A DNA stretch of 26,407 nucleotides from Bacteroidales bacterium (GTDB taxonomy: Bacteria; Bacteroidota; Bacteroidia; Bacteroidales; Muribaculaceae). The stretch lies in contig CAAFXO010000018.1 of NCBI GenBank assembly GCA_900766975.1, forward strand, positions 1 to 26,407, given 5' to 3'. The notes under the pieces are model-generated. The model worked only from the letters and a program-made list of their open reading frames with translations, ran no database searches and was not told where the DNA came from. Below, piece after piece: positions 7,126-14,406 of the stretch (its first letter is position 1; the number at the start of each line of letters is the position of its first letter). The position numbers and the translations under genes are program-made.

Positions 7126-8049
7126 TCAGAGGCGGTTGTAGTCGATCGCTTTGAGAGCCAGTCCGGTCTTCTCGTGGAGTCCGAAGAGGAGGTTCATGAT
7201 ATGGACAGCCTCGCCGGAGGCACCACGCAGTCGGCAGTCTGCCGCCGCCATCAGGCGTGCCTTCCCCGCTTCGGGTGGCAACACGCCGATGATACATTTG
7301 TTGGTGCCTGCCACTTCCGACACTCCCACACGCGTGGGCGTAACGAAGGTGAAGTGGTGATCGTCATATAGATCATACAGCCCGATCATCGCCTCGTGGT
7401 TGAGCTCGCATCTGAAGTCGATATCCATCAGCGCACTCCGGCGTGCCTCCGATGGATGCAGTTCGATTGTGATCTCTCCATCATAACTGAGTTGCACCGC
7501 GTGGAGCATCGTCTCGATCTCTCGCTTCACTTGCATCATGTCGGTCTCTTCGATGATGCTTTGTGGCGCTGCGACACTGATCGCGATCTCTCCGGTAAGC
7601 AGCAAATGACGTGCGAAGGGATAGAGTGCCACCAATGCCATCGATGCCATTGACTCGGGTACCACCGCGCCGGTAGCTCCTCGCACCATCAGCTTGCGGT
7701 TGATCTCCGGAAGACCATACACGATCTCCCCCTTCTCGCAGTCAAGTCCTGCCTGACGTGTCAGCAAGATCATCTTCATCTCCGGCCTGCGACTCCGCAG
7801 TGCCATAACTTGATCTGCACCCAATGTGGCGTCGCACAAGAAGAGCACGTCACACTTGTCGAAGTCTACACTTGAACTGAAATTACGGGTGGTCTCTCCG
7901 ATCAGACCATGATGATGGCTCGTCAGCGGCTTGCCACTGAGTCCCTGCCCCTCTACTTCGGTTATCTCAACTTCAGGGTGCATCGCCAAGAGACGGATTA
8001 ATTCTCCACCCTCCAAGGTGCCGCCACCCCATATTGCTGCTTTTATCAT
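7126..8049 (-). CDS. ArgC-like N-acyl-gamma-glutamyl-phosphate reductase homologue, nucleophile missing
   Basis: Belongs to the ArgC family, which reduces N-acetyl- (or in some Bacteroidota N-succinyl-) gamma-glutamyl phosphate to the semialdehyde in arginine synthesis. Family features: N-terminal nucleotide-binding loop GGGTLEGGELIRLL (8-21), YGLPEINR (111-118), and a well preserved C-terminal part with AGTNKCIIGV, RLRGASGEAVHIMNLLFGL and TGL. The catalytic segment is altered: where ArgC has NPGCY(A/P)T, this protein reads VVPESMAS (129-136), so S133 stands at the nucleophilic cysteine. The PHG loop after DVLFL is also changed, to CDAT. Length is 307 residues, a little short. It lies 64 bp downstream of argR. 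It may be an inactive paralogue, a regulatory protein or an enzyme for another acyl phosphate. Family sure, activity doubtful. Confidence 0.8.
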   Translation of the reverse strand: MIKAAIWGGGTLEGGELIRLLAMHPEVEITEVEGQGLSGKPLTSHHHGLIGETTRNFSSSVDFDKCDVLFLCDATLGADQVMALRSRRPEMKMILLTRQAGLDCEKGEIVYGLPEINRKLMVRGATGAVVPESMASMALVALYPFARHLLLTGEIAISVAAPQSIIEETDMMQVKREIETMLHAVQLSYDGEITIELHPSEARRSALMDIDFRCELNHEAMIGLYDLYDDHHFTFVTPTRVGVSEVAGTNKCIIGVLPPEAGKARLMAAADCRLRGASGEAVHIMNLLFGLHEKTGLALKAIDYNRL

Positions 8050-8113
8050 TATTATGATGGTTTTTGTTTTGGAGTGCGCACCATCCCCTTTCAGGTCGGT
8101 ACGCCGCTCTTAT

Positions 8114-8611
8114 CTATTTGTAATGATGTTTTTTGTCTAAGGGCAACATCTTGCCGAATACCTCTAATGCCTCCTCTTTGGTCACTCCCTCGCGAAGCAC
8201 GGCGAAGATCGTGTCGCTGCCGGGGATCGTGCCCAAGATCTGGGGAGCATTGCTCATATCGATGTCGTATGCCAAGCCTGCCGCATAGCCGTTGCGGGTC
8301 TTGATCACGGCGATATTCCCTGAAATCTCCAAGGAGATAAAACCACTCTGGAAGTTGGGCGAGATGCTGCTCACTCCCTTTGCCAAGAGTTTGTCTTTCA
8401 GTGTGTTGCTGTCGGGTAGAATATACATGTAGGTGCCGCGGTCGGTGGGCACTTTCGTGGTCTTCAGCATCTTCAAGTCGCGCGACAGCGTGGCTTGTGT
8501 CACATTGTATCCATAGTTGGAGAGAAGGGTTGACAGCTCTTCTTGACTCCCTATACATTGATTTCTGATCAGATCGACCATCAGGTCGATGCGTTGTTTC
8601 CTATTTTTCAT
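8114..8611 (-). CDS. argR: Arginine repressor ArgR
   Basis: An arginine-responsive hexameric transcription regulator of arginine synthesis and breakdown. 165 residues from the ATG at 8611, which has AAGGAA five bases upstream; the in-frame reading to 8704 enters the preceding gene and is rejected. The N-terminal winged helix-turn-helix is seen in GSQEELSTLL and the recognition helix TQATLSRDLKMLK (38-50). The C-terminal oligomerisation and arginine-binding domain ends with ILGTIPGSDTIFAVLREG. The usual arginine-binding motif is GDDT; here it reads GSDT (131-134), so one of the two ligand-contacting aspartates is Ser. It lies 28 bp after the bifunctional nuclease gene and just before the argC-like gene, the expected target. 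Confidence 0.93.
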   Translation of the reverse strand: MKNRKQRIDLMVDLIRNQCIGSQEELSTLLSNYGYNVTQATLSRDLKMLKTTKVPTDRGTYMYILPDSNTLKDKLLAKGVSSISPNFQSGFISLEISGNIAVIKTRNGYAAGLAYDIDMSNAPQILGTIPGSDTIFAVLREGVTKEEALEVFGKMLPLDKKHHYK

Positions 8612-8639
8612 CGTTCCTTGTTTGGGTTTTTGTGGTTTG

Positions 8640-9257
8640 TTACTCTGTAGTGCCATCTTGCAGGCGTCTCTCGATTTCGGCCTTGATACGTGCCGCTTCT
8701 TCATAACGCTCAGCCTCGGAGGCTTGTTGCATTTCTTTCTTTAACTGTTCGATGCTTTTTTGTCGGTTTTCGTTATTATTGGTTGTAGCAGGTTTGCTCT
8801 TGCTCGACGAGCGACTCATCTTGCCGACCACGCGGCTCGGGGCTTTCTCTCCCGGCTCGAAGCCGGCTTCTGCCATCACTTCCGGAGTGGTGTAGATCGG
8901 TGCACCGACGCGTATCGCCAGGGCTATCGCGTCGCTGCTCCGAGAGTCGATCACTCTCTCTTCCTTGCCGTCGCTCAGAACCAACTCGGCGGCAAAGACC
9001 CCATTCGGCAACTTGTAGATGTTGGCCTCAACCACGCTGATGCCATATTCGCGTAGCATGTTGATAGCCAAATCATGGGTCAAGGGGCGGGGCACTACTA
9101 TCTCCTGCAGTTTGCACTCGATGGCTTGTGCCTCCGGATAGCCGATGATGATCGGGATTCGTCGGGTCCCTCCCATCTCTTGTAGCACCACCGCATACAC
9201 CCCGGATTCTATCTGGTTGTAGGTGATGCCTAATAGTTCCAATCTTATCTTACTCAT
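8640..9257 (-). CDS. Bifunctional nuclease family protein (DUF151) with UVR-like tail
   Basis: A 205-residue protein with two parts. Residues 1-135 form a DUF151/BFN domain, recognised by LELLGITYNQIESGVYAVVL, RRIPIIIGYPEAQAI (32-46), the R-P-LTHDL stretch (57-62) and RSSDAIALAIRVGAPIY (106-122). Residues 165-200 carry a UvrB/UvrC-like helical motif (SIEQLKKEMQQASEAERYEE followed by AARIKAEIERR), joined by a Ser/Asn/Lys-rich linker. Some DUF151 proteins have RNase and DNase activity in vitro; the cellular role in Bacteroidota is not established. Its start codon overlaps the mnmA stop by 4 nt (ATGA, 9254-9257), so the two are probably translationally coupled, and argR follows after 28 bp. The UVR-like tail suggests a protein contact such as with a repair factor, which is inference. 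Confidence 0.9.
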   Translation of the reverse strand: MSKIRLELLGITYNQIESGVYAVVLQEMGGTRRIPIIIGYPEAQAIECKLQEIVVPRPLTHDLAINMLREYGISVVEANIYKLPNGVFAAELVLSDGKEERVIDSRSSDAIALAIRVGAPIYTTPEVMAEAGFEPGEKAPSRVVGKMSRSSSKSKPATTNNNENRQKSIEQLKKEMQQASEAERYEEAARIKAEIERRLQDGTTE

Positions 9258-10360
9258 CTCTTCTTACTCTTTTTGGTGTGAGGTATACTGATCATACCCG
9301 ACCCTAAACATAGTCGCCGATCAGGCGTGTAGATTATCGCATATTGCCCGGGGGCTATCCCCTGTACATCGGTGGCTGACTCGACGCGATAGCCGCCGGA
9401 TTCGGTCCGCTCGATCTTCCCTTCGCTGAACTCCGGTGTGTGGCGAGTCTTGAACGTAATCGCTATCTTGCCATCTTCTGCCGGCAATAGGCCGCTCTCG
9501 AAGGGATCTTCCGTGATCCAGTGCATCTCTTCCACCGGAATCTCTTTGCCATATTGACGGCGTGTGTCGTAGCCGTTGGATACGTAAATCACATTGTCGC
9601 GTACATTCTTCTTGACCACATACCAGGGGCCTCCACTTAGCCCTAATCCCTTGCGCTGGCCGATGGTGTGAAACCAGTAGCCGCGATGCTCACCGATCTT
9701 ACGCCCCGTTTCGATCTCGATGATTGGCCCGGGATGTGTGCCTAAGTGGCGCTCGATGAAGTCGTTGTAGTTGATCTTCCCCAAGAAGCAAATACCCTGC
9801 GAGTCTTTGCGACTCGCTGTCGGAAGGCCCGCTTCGCTCGCGATCTTACGAACTTCGCTCTTCGGCAGGTCGCCGAGCGGGAAGAGCAAGTGCTCTAACT
9901 GCTCGTAACTGATCTGCGCCAGAAAGTCTGTCTGGTCTTTCACCGGGTCGACTGCCGTGGCAAGGTAGTATTTGTCGCCTCGCTTCTCGATCGATGCATA
10001 GTGGCCGGTAGCCACCTTGTCGTAGTCTTTCCCCCAGCGCTGCTCGAAGTAGCCGAACTTGATCAGCTTGTTGCACATGATGTCGGGATGCGGCGTCAAG
10101 CCCGCCTTCACCGTCTTCAATGTGTATTCCATCACCGACTCCCAGTATTCTTCATGCAGTGACACTACCTTCAGCGGCAAACCATATTTGCGGGCGATCA
10201 GCTGACACATCTCGATGTCTTCCTCTGCCGAGCAGTCTCCTTCGCCGTTGTCGTTGCCGATCCGGATGTAGTATAGGTGCAAGTCATGCCCCTCGCGATA
10301 GAGCTTCTCTACCACTACCGAACTGTCTACACCTCCCGATACTAATACTGCTATTTTCAT
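9254..10360 (-). CDS. mnmA: tRNA 2-thiouridylase MnmA
   Basis: Adds sulfur to C2 of the wobble uridine U34 in tRNA-Lys, -Glu and -Gln, using ATP and a persulfide relay. 368 residues. The PP-loop SGGVDSS (8-14) binds ATP. The two catalytic cysteines are at C96 (HPDIMCNKLIKFG) and C191 (DSQGICFLGKINY). ATGHYASIEKRG (117-128), DQTDFLAQI and GQRKGLGLSGGPWYVV are typical. The CSAEEDIEMCQ stretch after the first strand is a pattern I associate with the Bacteroidota form, and these bacteria often carry two mnmA copies. The gene is tightly packed: its start overlaps the DoxX-like stop by 4 nt and its stop overlaps the next start by 4 nt. Confidence 0.95.
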   Translation of the reverse strand: MKIAVLVSGGVDSSVVVEKLYREGHDLHLYYIRIGNDNGEGDCSAEEDIEMCQLIARKYGLPLKVVSLHEEYWESVMEYTLKTVKAGLTPHPDIMCNKLIKFGYFEQRWGKDYDKVATGHYASIEKRGDKYYLATAVDPVKDQTDFLAQISYEQLEHLLFPLGDLPKSEVRKIASEAGLPTASRKDSQGICFLGKINYNDFIERHLGTHPGPIIEIETGRKIGEHRGYWFHTIGQRKGLGLSGGPWYVVKKNVRDNVIYVSNGYDTRRQYGKEIPVEEMHWITEDPFESGLLPAEDGKIAITFKTRHTPEFSEGKIERTESGGYRVESATDVQGIAPGQYAIIYTPDRRLCLGSGMISIPHTKKSKKR

Positions 10361-10848
10361 ACCTCTTCAAGTTCTCCTTCACTCTGGTTGTCACTGTGGA
10401 TGATGTGGAGCGATAAAAAGTAATCTACCGATATCTTCCCCGGTCCCACCAAGAGGATGAAGAAGTAGATGCCCATAAACATCACCGGCAGATACCCCGG
10501 CTCGTTCCAGGTGATCATGTAGCTCACATGCTCGGCACTCTGCAGAAGATAATATTCCGCTATCGCCATCGCCACGAAGGGGGGCAACACCATCATGCGC
10601 GTGCAGAAGCCCGCCATGATGAAGAGCGAACATGCCAGCTCGATCACTATCATCGTGATCTGTATCGCCTCCGAGCTCATCCCCAAGATTTGGGGCATGA
10701 GCAGGGACTCCTCTTCGAAGTGCATGATCTGCCTGACGGCAAATTGAAGCATCATCAGCCCCACGAAGAGCCGCAGGAAGAGCCGCCCCATGTTGGTGTA
10801 GGAGTAGCCCGTGAATCGGATGTATAGTCGTTTTATCAGATTAATCAT
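10357..10848 (-). CDS. DoxX family membrane protein
   Basis: A 163-residue protein with four hydrophobic segments (about 22-40, 62-82, 86-102, 118-135) and the DoxX end signature LLVGPGKISVDYFL (132-145). DoxX-like proteins are small inner-membrane proteins, in a few cases linked to quinone or redox chemistry; no specific role can be given here. The ATG at 10848 has a good Shine-Dalgarno AAAGGAGA (10856-10863), which is unusual for this group and supports the start. It overlaps mnmA by 4 nt, so it likely leads that operon. Upstream lies a 9-bp, 18-copy repeat array, separating it from the thioredoxin-fold gene. The C-terminal tail is acidic (SDNQSEGELEEV). Confidence 0.85.
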   Translation of the reverse strand: MINLIKRLYIRFTGYSYTNMGRLFLRLFVGLMMLQFAVRQIMHFEEESLLMPQILGMSSEAIQITMIVIELACSLFIMAGFCTRMMVLPPFVAMAIAEYYLLQSAEHVSYMITWNEPGYLPVMFMGIYFFILLVGPGKISVDYFLSLHIIHSDNQSEGELEEV

Positions 10849-10889
10849 CTTTCTTTCTCCTTTCTTTCTCGTTACTGACGTTACTCTCG

Positions 10890-11051
10890 TTCTTAACGTT
10901 CTTGACGTTCTTAACGTTCTTAACGTTCTTAACGTTCTTAACGTTCTTGACGTTCTTGACGTTCTTGACGTTCTTAACGTTCTTGACGTTCTTGACGTTC
11001 TTGACGTTCTTGACGTTCTTAACGTTCTTGACGTTCTTGACGTTCTTAACG
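10890..11051. repeat. 9-bp tandem repeat, 18 copies (ttcttRacg)
   Basis: Exactly 162 bp made of 18 units, each ttcttaacg (8 copies: 1, 3-6, 10, 15, 18) or ttcttgacg (10 copies: 2, 7-9, 11-14, 16, 17), with no other change. Two more degenerate units (gttactgac, gttactctc) precede it. It lies between the stop of the thioredoxin-fold gene (11059) and the DoxX-like start (10848). Read on the minus strand, the direction of transcription, the unit is AAGAACGTY. The end nearest the stop codon, aacgttctttttt, recurs at 7051-7063 just upstream of the ssb start codon. Confidence 0.95.
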
Positions 11052-11058
11052 TTCTTTT

Positions 11059-11979
11059 TTATTGTTCGGCGGCGGCTGTGGCTATCTGCATCGCTGTCTC
11101 GATGCCGACATTCTTCACCGCGACTTTACCTTCGCGGTCGATCACATAGACCGACGGACTCTTCCGCAAGTCGTAGAGGTCGCTGACACTCTCCGAGGCG
11201 CCGACATGCCAGAGCGACGGGTAGTCTTTCAGCTTCTCTTGCCATCCCTCTTCCGGGTCGGCTACGATGAACATTACATTGATCCTGCCGCGCTCCACAA
11301 GTGAGCTGAACCGTACGTTGGTCTCCATCTTTAGCTTCGAGAAGCGACAGTCGTCGCAGTCGGGATCGCCAAACTCTATCACCGTGATTACGCCGTTGGG
11401 ATGATAGTGTGACACCTTGCCATCGGCTTCAGTATAGTCAAATTCCGGCGGCATGCTCCCTCGCAATGTCCCTCGCAACTGCCTACCTACATGCTCGTAG
11501 CGCGCTTTGCGCTCTTTCTTGATCTGCTTGCAGCGCAACACGTTGTCGATGAATTTCAGGTAGATCTCGTCGTTCCATACATCGGCGCGGGGACCATAGA
11601 GCGCCTCTTCTGCCGCCTTGGCAAATTGAAGACTCAATACGGCATTCTTCGAGATTTGCGCGATCACCTTGTCGACCGAGGCATTTACCTCTGCCGCCGT
11701 GGCAAACTGCATCGGCGCCACATACACCCGGAAGGCATCGTTAAGCGCATTCTGATCTACTGCCGCCTTCTGCTTGAAGTCCATCTTGTCCCAGAAGTGC
11801 TGCATCAAGTAGTTCGACCGCTCTTGGAGTCCATCCATGTCGTCAGGCGCCATCGGATATTCAAACAGCGGACTGATCACGAGCTGCGAGTCGACATTCG
11901 TCTCGTCGGAGGTCTGTGCTGTCACTGTCAGCGGCAAACTCACCATCGCCATGGCTATTATTATATCTTTCGTTTTCAT
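11059..11979 (-). CDS. Secreted DUF5106-like/thioredoxin-fold protein
   Basis: 306 residues with a signal peptide (MKTKDIIIAMAMVSLPLTVTAQ, cut likely after TAQ or nearby), so it is exported to the periplasm. Residues about 40-180 look like the helical DUF5106 region found in Bacteroidales upstream of thioredoxin folds. The C-terminal part is a thioredoxin-like fold: VITVIEFGDPDCDDC with the redox pair C208 and C211 (CDDC), and a probable cis-proline in KSPSVYVIDREGKV. A role in periplasmic disulfide chemistry or as a resA/TlpA-like reductase is inferred, the partner unknown. It lies 67 bp downstream of the BadF-type kinase and is followed by the 18-copy 9-bp repeat. The first helix lacks a lipobox cysteine, so it is not an obvious lipoprotein. 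Confidence 0.8.
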   Translation of the reverse strand: MKTKDIIIAMAMVSLPLTVTAQTSDETNVDSQLVISPLFEYPMAPDDMDGLQERSNYLMQHFWDKMDFKQKAAVDQNALNDAFRVYVAPMQFATAAEVNASVDKVIAQISKNAVLSLQFAKAAEEALYGPRADVWNDEIYLKFIDNVLRCKQIKKERKARYEHVGRQLRGTLRGSMPPEFDYTEADGKVSHYHPNGVITVIEFGDPDCDDCRFSKLKMETNVRFSSLVERGRINVMFIVADPEEGWQEKLKDYPSLWHVGASESVSDLYDLRKSPSVYVIDREGKVAVKNVGIETAMQIATAAAEQ

Positions 11980-12046
11980 ATTGTCGATTTCGGTTTTTCT
12001 ATATTCCTTATATATTATATAGACTTTGCATTATTTGTTTCGTTTA

Positions 12047-12904
12047 TTATCGTTGGGGTTGGTGATATCTGATCAGTCCCTCCATCGGGGGATTGAGGAT
12101 TTCCCCTATCCGATATCCCTTCTCTGTGCCGACCTCTCGGATGATCTCTTGGAAGACTTTCGACACTCCGCCGGTGAAGCATATCGGCAATTCTTTCGCC
12201 TCCGCATAGCAGGAGATGTTGCGGTCGAAGTATCTGCCGATCTCTTCGCTCATCATCCCGGTCATATATTCATGCTCGATATTCTCGGCGATAAACTCTA
12301 CAAATGTAGCCAAGTATTGGTTGGGCGCCGCTTGCTTATACACCCTGTCGAGCATCTCGCCAAGTGTGATGTCATATTTGGCGAAGAAGAGCTCTCTCAT
12401 CTCCGGGGGCATGAGTCCTCTGAAGGCATCAGCCACCAATCGGCGTCCCAAGACTGCGCCGCTCCCTTCGTCGCCCAATACATATCCCATGGAGGGGACG
12501 TTGCTCACGATCTTCTTGCCGTCGTAGAGGCAGGAGTTGCTCCCGGTCCCCATGATGCAGGCGATGCCTCGCTCTCGTTGCAATAAGCTGCGTGCCGCCC
12601 CGAGCAGGTCGGAGTTGACTCGTATCTCTTTGGCTTGGATTGAGTGTCCCAGCTCCCCCTCACAGCGCTGACAGATCTGGGGTGTGGCACATCCCGCCCC
12701 ATAGTAGTGGAGAGCATTCACTTCCATATCGCCGGAAGTCAACTTGCTCCATACTTGGGAGGCTATCGCCGCGATGCTGCCCGCAGAGCATAGCAGGGCA
12801 TTCACACCATTGGTGCTAAAGCTTGTGATCCCTTCTCCCTTTTGGTCGGTGATCACCCAATCCGTCTTCGTGGAGCCTGCATCTGCTATTAGGTTGACTA
12901 TCAT
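12047..12904 (-). CDS. BadF/BadG-type ATPase, N-acetylglucosamine-kinase-like
   Basis: A 285-residue member of the ASKHA fold (BadF/BadG/BcrA/BcrD ATPase family), close to eukaryotic NAGK and to the MurK-type amino-sugar kinases used in cell-wall recycling. The ATP-binding motifs are visible: phosphate-1 loop DAGSTKTDW (8-16), phosphate-2 IACIMGTGSNSCLYDG, then GYVLGDEGSGAVLGRRL and adenosine motif ICFTGGVSKVF. Two small Cys-containing stretches (GAGCATPQICQRC) lie in the N-terminal half. The likely job is phosphorylation of GlcNAc or a related amino sugar in the cytosol; the substrate is inferred from family. A TAAATTTG promoter-like box stands 44-51 bp upstream of the ATG at 12904. It is the first gene after the mdh terminator, hence probably a separate transcription unit. 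Confidence 0.85.
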   Translation of the reverse strand: MIVNLIADAGSTKTDWVITDQKGEGITSFSTNGVNALLCSAGSIAAIASQVWSKLTSGDMEVNALHYYGAGCATPQICQRCEGELGHSIQAKEIRVNSDLLGAARSLLQRERGIACIMGTGSNSCLYDGKKIVSNVPSMGYVLGDEGSGAVLGRRLVADAFRGLMPPEMRELFFAKYDITLGEMLDRVYKQAAPNQYLATFVEFIAENIEHEYMTGMMSEEIGRYFDRNISCYAEAKELPICFTGGVSKVFQEIIREVGTEKGYRIGEILNPPMEGLIRYHQPQR

Positions 12905-12947
12905 TGACTTGGTCGTTTCTTTAAGATTTGCATATTTTCTCTATCTG

Positions 12948-12955
12948 CAAATTTA
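12948..12955 (-). promoter_or_regulatory. TAnnTTTG (-7) box upstream of the BadF-type kinase
   Basis: On the minus strand the bases read TAAATTTG, a perfect match to the Bacteroidota -7 consensus, in an A/T-rich stretch. No TTTG was found 19-21 nt upstream, so the -33 element is weak or absent. The surrounding 264-bp gap (12905-13168) holds otherwise the mdh terminator and A/T-rich sequence. Confidence 0.4.
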
Positions 12956-13103
12956 ATTAATTATTTATGATTTATAATAAATTTAGTAAGATTTTTATCA
13001 AATTTTTGTCACTTTTTTTTCTTTATTTATTTTGCTACTCAATTTCCAACGTTTTTTATGCATTTTTTAGAGCATGTTTTTCCCTCTTCTCGGAGCTTGA
13101 ACC

Positions 13104-13143
13104 GATAAAGAAAAGGGGTGCACCTTTTCGGCACACCCCTTTG
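13104..13143 (-). terminator. Intrinsic terminator of mdh
   Basis: On the minus strand, starting 26 bp past the mdh stop, CAAAGGGGTG pairs with CACCCCTTTT around a short loop (13111-13143), and the right arm is continued by a T-rich tail CTTTAT. This is a clear factor-independent terminator between mdh and the kinase gene. Confidence 0.85.
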
Positions 13144-13168
13144 ATTCGTTGGGTTATCTCCCGACTTC

Positions 13169-14170
13169 TTATACGAGGTGGGGATTGAGGTTACCCCATT
13201 CGCTGATGGGAGGCATGATGCCAAGCTTGATCACTTCGTCGCGGAGTGTGCAGAGGTGCTTGTAGCTCTGTTCGAGTTCTGCTTGCTCCTCGGCTGTGCC
13301 CTCTACCATGCGGTAGGTCACACCCTCGGGATGGATCTCGCTCTCCATAGCCATCATGATGTTCTGGAATTTGTCGTTGTTGACATAGACACCTGCCGGC
13401 CATTTGAAGGGTGCACCACCCATAGCGGCTGCGATCATCTCGATAGAGAGGTATGCGGGGCTCTGGAAGGAGCTGCGGCCGCGGAGGTTGATGATGTTCT
13501 TACCACCCTGGATCACGCGAACCTTGAGCTCTTCCCAATCTTTCTCGGGAAGCTTGCCCTCGGCGATGAGCTCGGTCAGGGGCTTGCCATCTACCTTCAC
13601 TGTCGATGCGAAGACTGCCATCTGCTCGCCATGACCTCCGTAGGTGCGTGCATTGGTGATGCGATCCGGATCAATCTTGAAGTATTTTGCCAATTCATTG
13701 CGCAGACGGGTGCTGTCGAGACCTGCCAATGTTGTCACGCAACCGGGCTTAACACCTGAGTAGAGAAGGGTTACCAAGCCGGTGATGTCGGCAGGGTTGA
13801 AGATCACTACGATGTGCTTTACATCCGGGCAGTATTGACGCACGTTCTTGCCAAAGTCTTCGGCGATCTTGCAGTTGCCTGCCAAGAGGTCTTCACGGGT
13901 CATACCCTCTTTGCGGGGCGCACCACCTGAAGATACGATGTATTTGGCGCCGGTGAATGCCTTCTCAATGTCGTCGGTATAGGTCAGGTTAAGACCCTCA
14001 AAACCACATTGAAGCAACTCCTCTGCCACGCCCTCGAGGCCCTTGGCATAGGGGTCGTAAAGACATACGTTAGGGGTTAGACCCATCATAATGGCTGTCT
14101 GTGCCATGTTTGAGCCAATCATTCCGGCTGCTCCCACGATGAGCAGCTTTTCGTCGGTTAAGAATTTCAT
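13169..14170 (-). CDS. mdh: NAD-dependent malate dehydrogenase
   Basis: Interconverts malate and oxaloacetate with NAD(H); in Bacteroidales it works in the reductive branch from oxaloacetate to fumarate and succinate. 333 residues of the lactate/malate dehydrogenase superfamily. The dinucleotide loop is IVGAAGMIGS (11-20), the ribose-binding acid is D39 in CLYDP, and the active-site loop is SGGAPRKEGMTR (81-92) with R86 and R92. TLAGLDSTRLRNEL (147-160) contributes D152 and R155, and YGGHGEQM (177-184) carries the catalytic H180. The sequence is of the distinct bacteroidete type, not the E. coli type. It is transcribed alone from the divergent region shared with radA and ends in a strong terminator. 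Codon use is biased, suggesting high expression. Confidence 0.94.
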   Translation of the reverse strand: MKFLTDEKLLIVGAAGMIGSNMAQTAIMMGLTPNVCLYDPYAKGLEGVAEELLQCGFEGLNLTYTDDIEKAFTGAKYIVSSGGAPRKEGMTREDLLAGNCKIAEDFGKNVRQYCPDVKHIVVIFNPADITGLVTLLYSGVKPGCVTTLAGLDSTRLRNELAKYFKIDPDRITNARTYGGHGEQMAVFASTVKVDGKPLTELIAEGKLPEKDWEELKVRVIQGGKNIINLRGRSSFQSPAYLSIEMIAAAMGGAPFKWPAGVYVNNDKFQNIMMAMESEIHPEGVTYRMVEGTAEEQAELEQSYKHLCTLRDEVIKLGIMPPISEWGNLNPHLV

Positions 14171-14305
14171 AGTTGTTGTTTTATGTTTATTTGGGTTTAT
14201 GTTTTTTCTGATATTATAGATTTATTCTTTTATATCTTAGCCGTTTAGGACGCTCTTGAAGCCTTTTTGAAGACTTTTATCAAAAGCATTTTTCCTTTCA
14301 CTCTG

Positions 14306-14313
14306 CAAATATA
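14306..14313 (-). promoter_or_regulatory. TAnnTTTG (-7) box for mdh
   Basis: Reads TATATTTG on the minus strand, a perfect match to the Bacteroidota -7 consensus, about 135 bp upstream of the mdh start. No obvious TTTG lies 19-21 nt upstream. The long leader might hold regulation, but I see no hairpin that I could name. Confidence 0.4.
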
Positions 14314-14334
14314 AGAATTTTAAAATTAATTTTG

Positions 14335-14342
14335 TAAATTTG
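14335..14342 (+). promoter_or_regulatory. TAnnTTTG (-7) box for radA
   Basis: TAAATTTG matches the -7 consensus on the plus strand, 65 bp upstream of the radA start. It is only about 22 bp from the oppositely directed mdh box, so both promoters would share the 236-bp divergent region 14171-14406. No -33 TTTG was found at the right distance. Confidence 0.45.
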
Positions 14343-14406
14343 TGTCATCTTTTTCCAACTTTTTATTCAGTCTCTCTCCAATACTGATCTAAAGCATCTT
14401 TTTTTC

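Noticed and set aside
8612..8704. Longer start of argR at 8704
   Set aside because: It overlaps the preceding gene; the ATG at 8611 has a Shine-Dalgarno and gives the normal ArgR N-terminus.
10811..11186. Plus-strand frames giving repetitive LNVLDV or TFL peptides
   Set aside because: They come from the 9-bp repeat, whose length of three codons keeps frames open. They lack gene-like features and run against the local operon.
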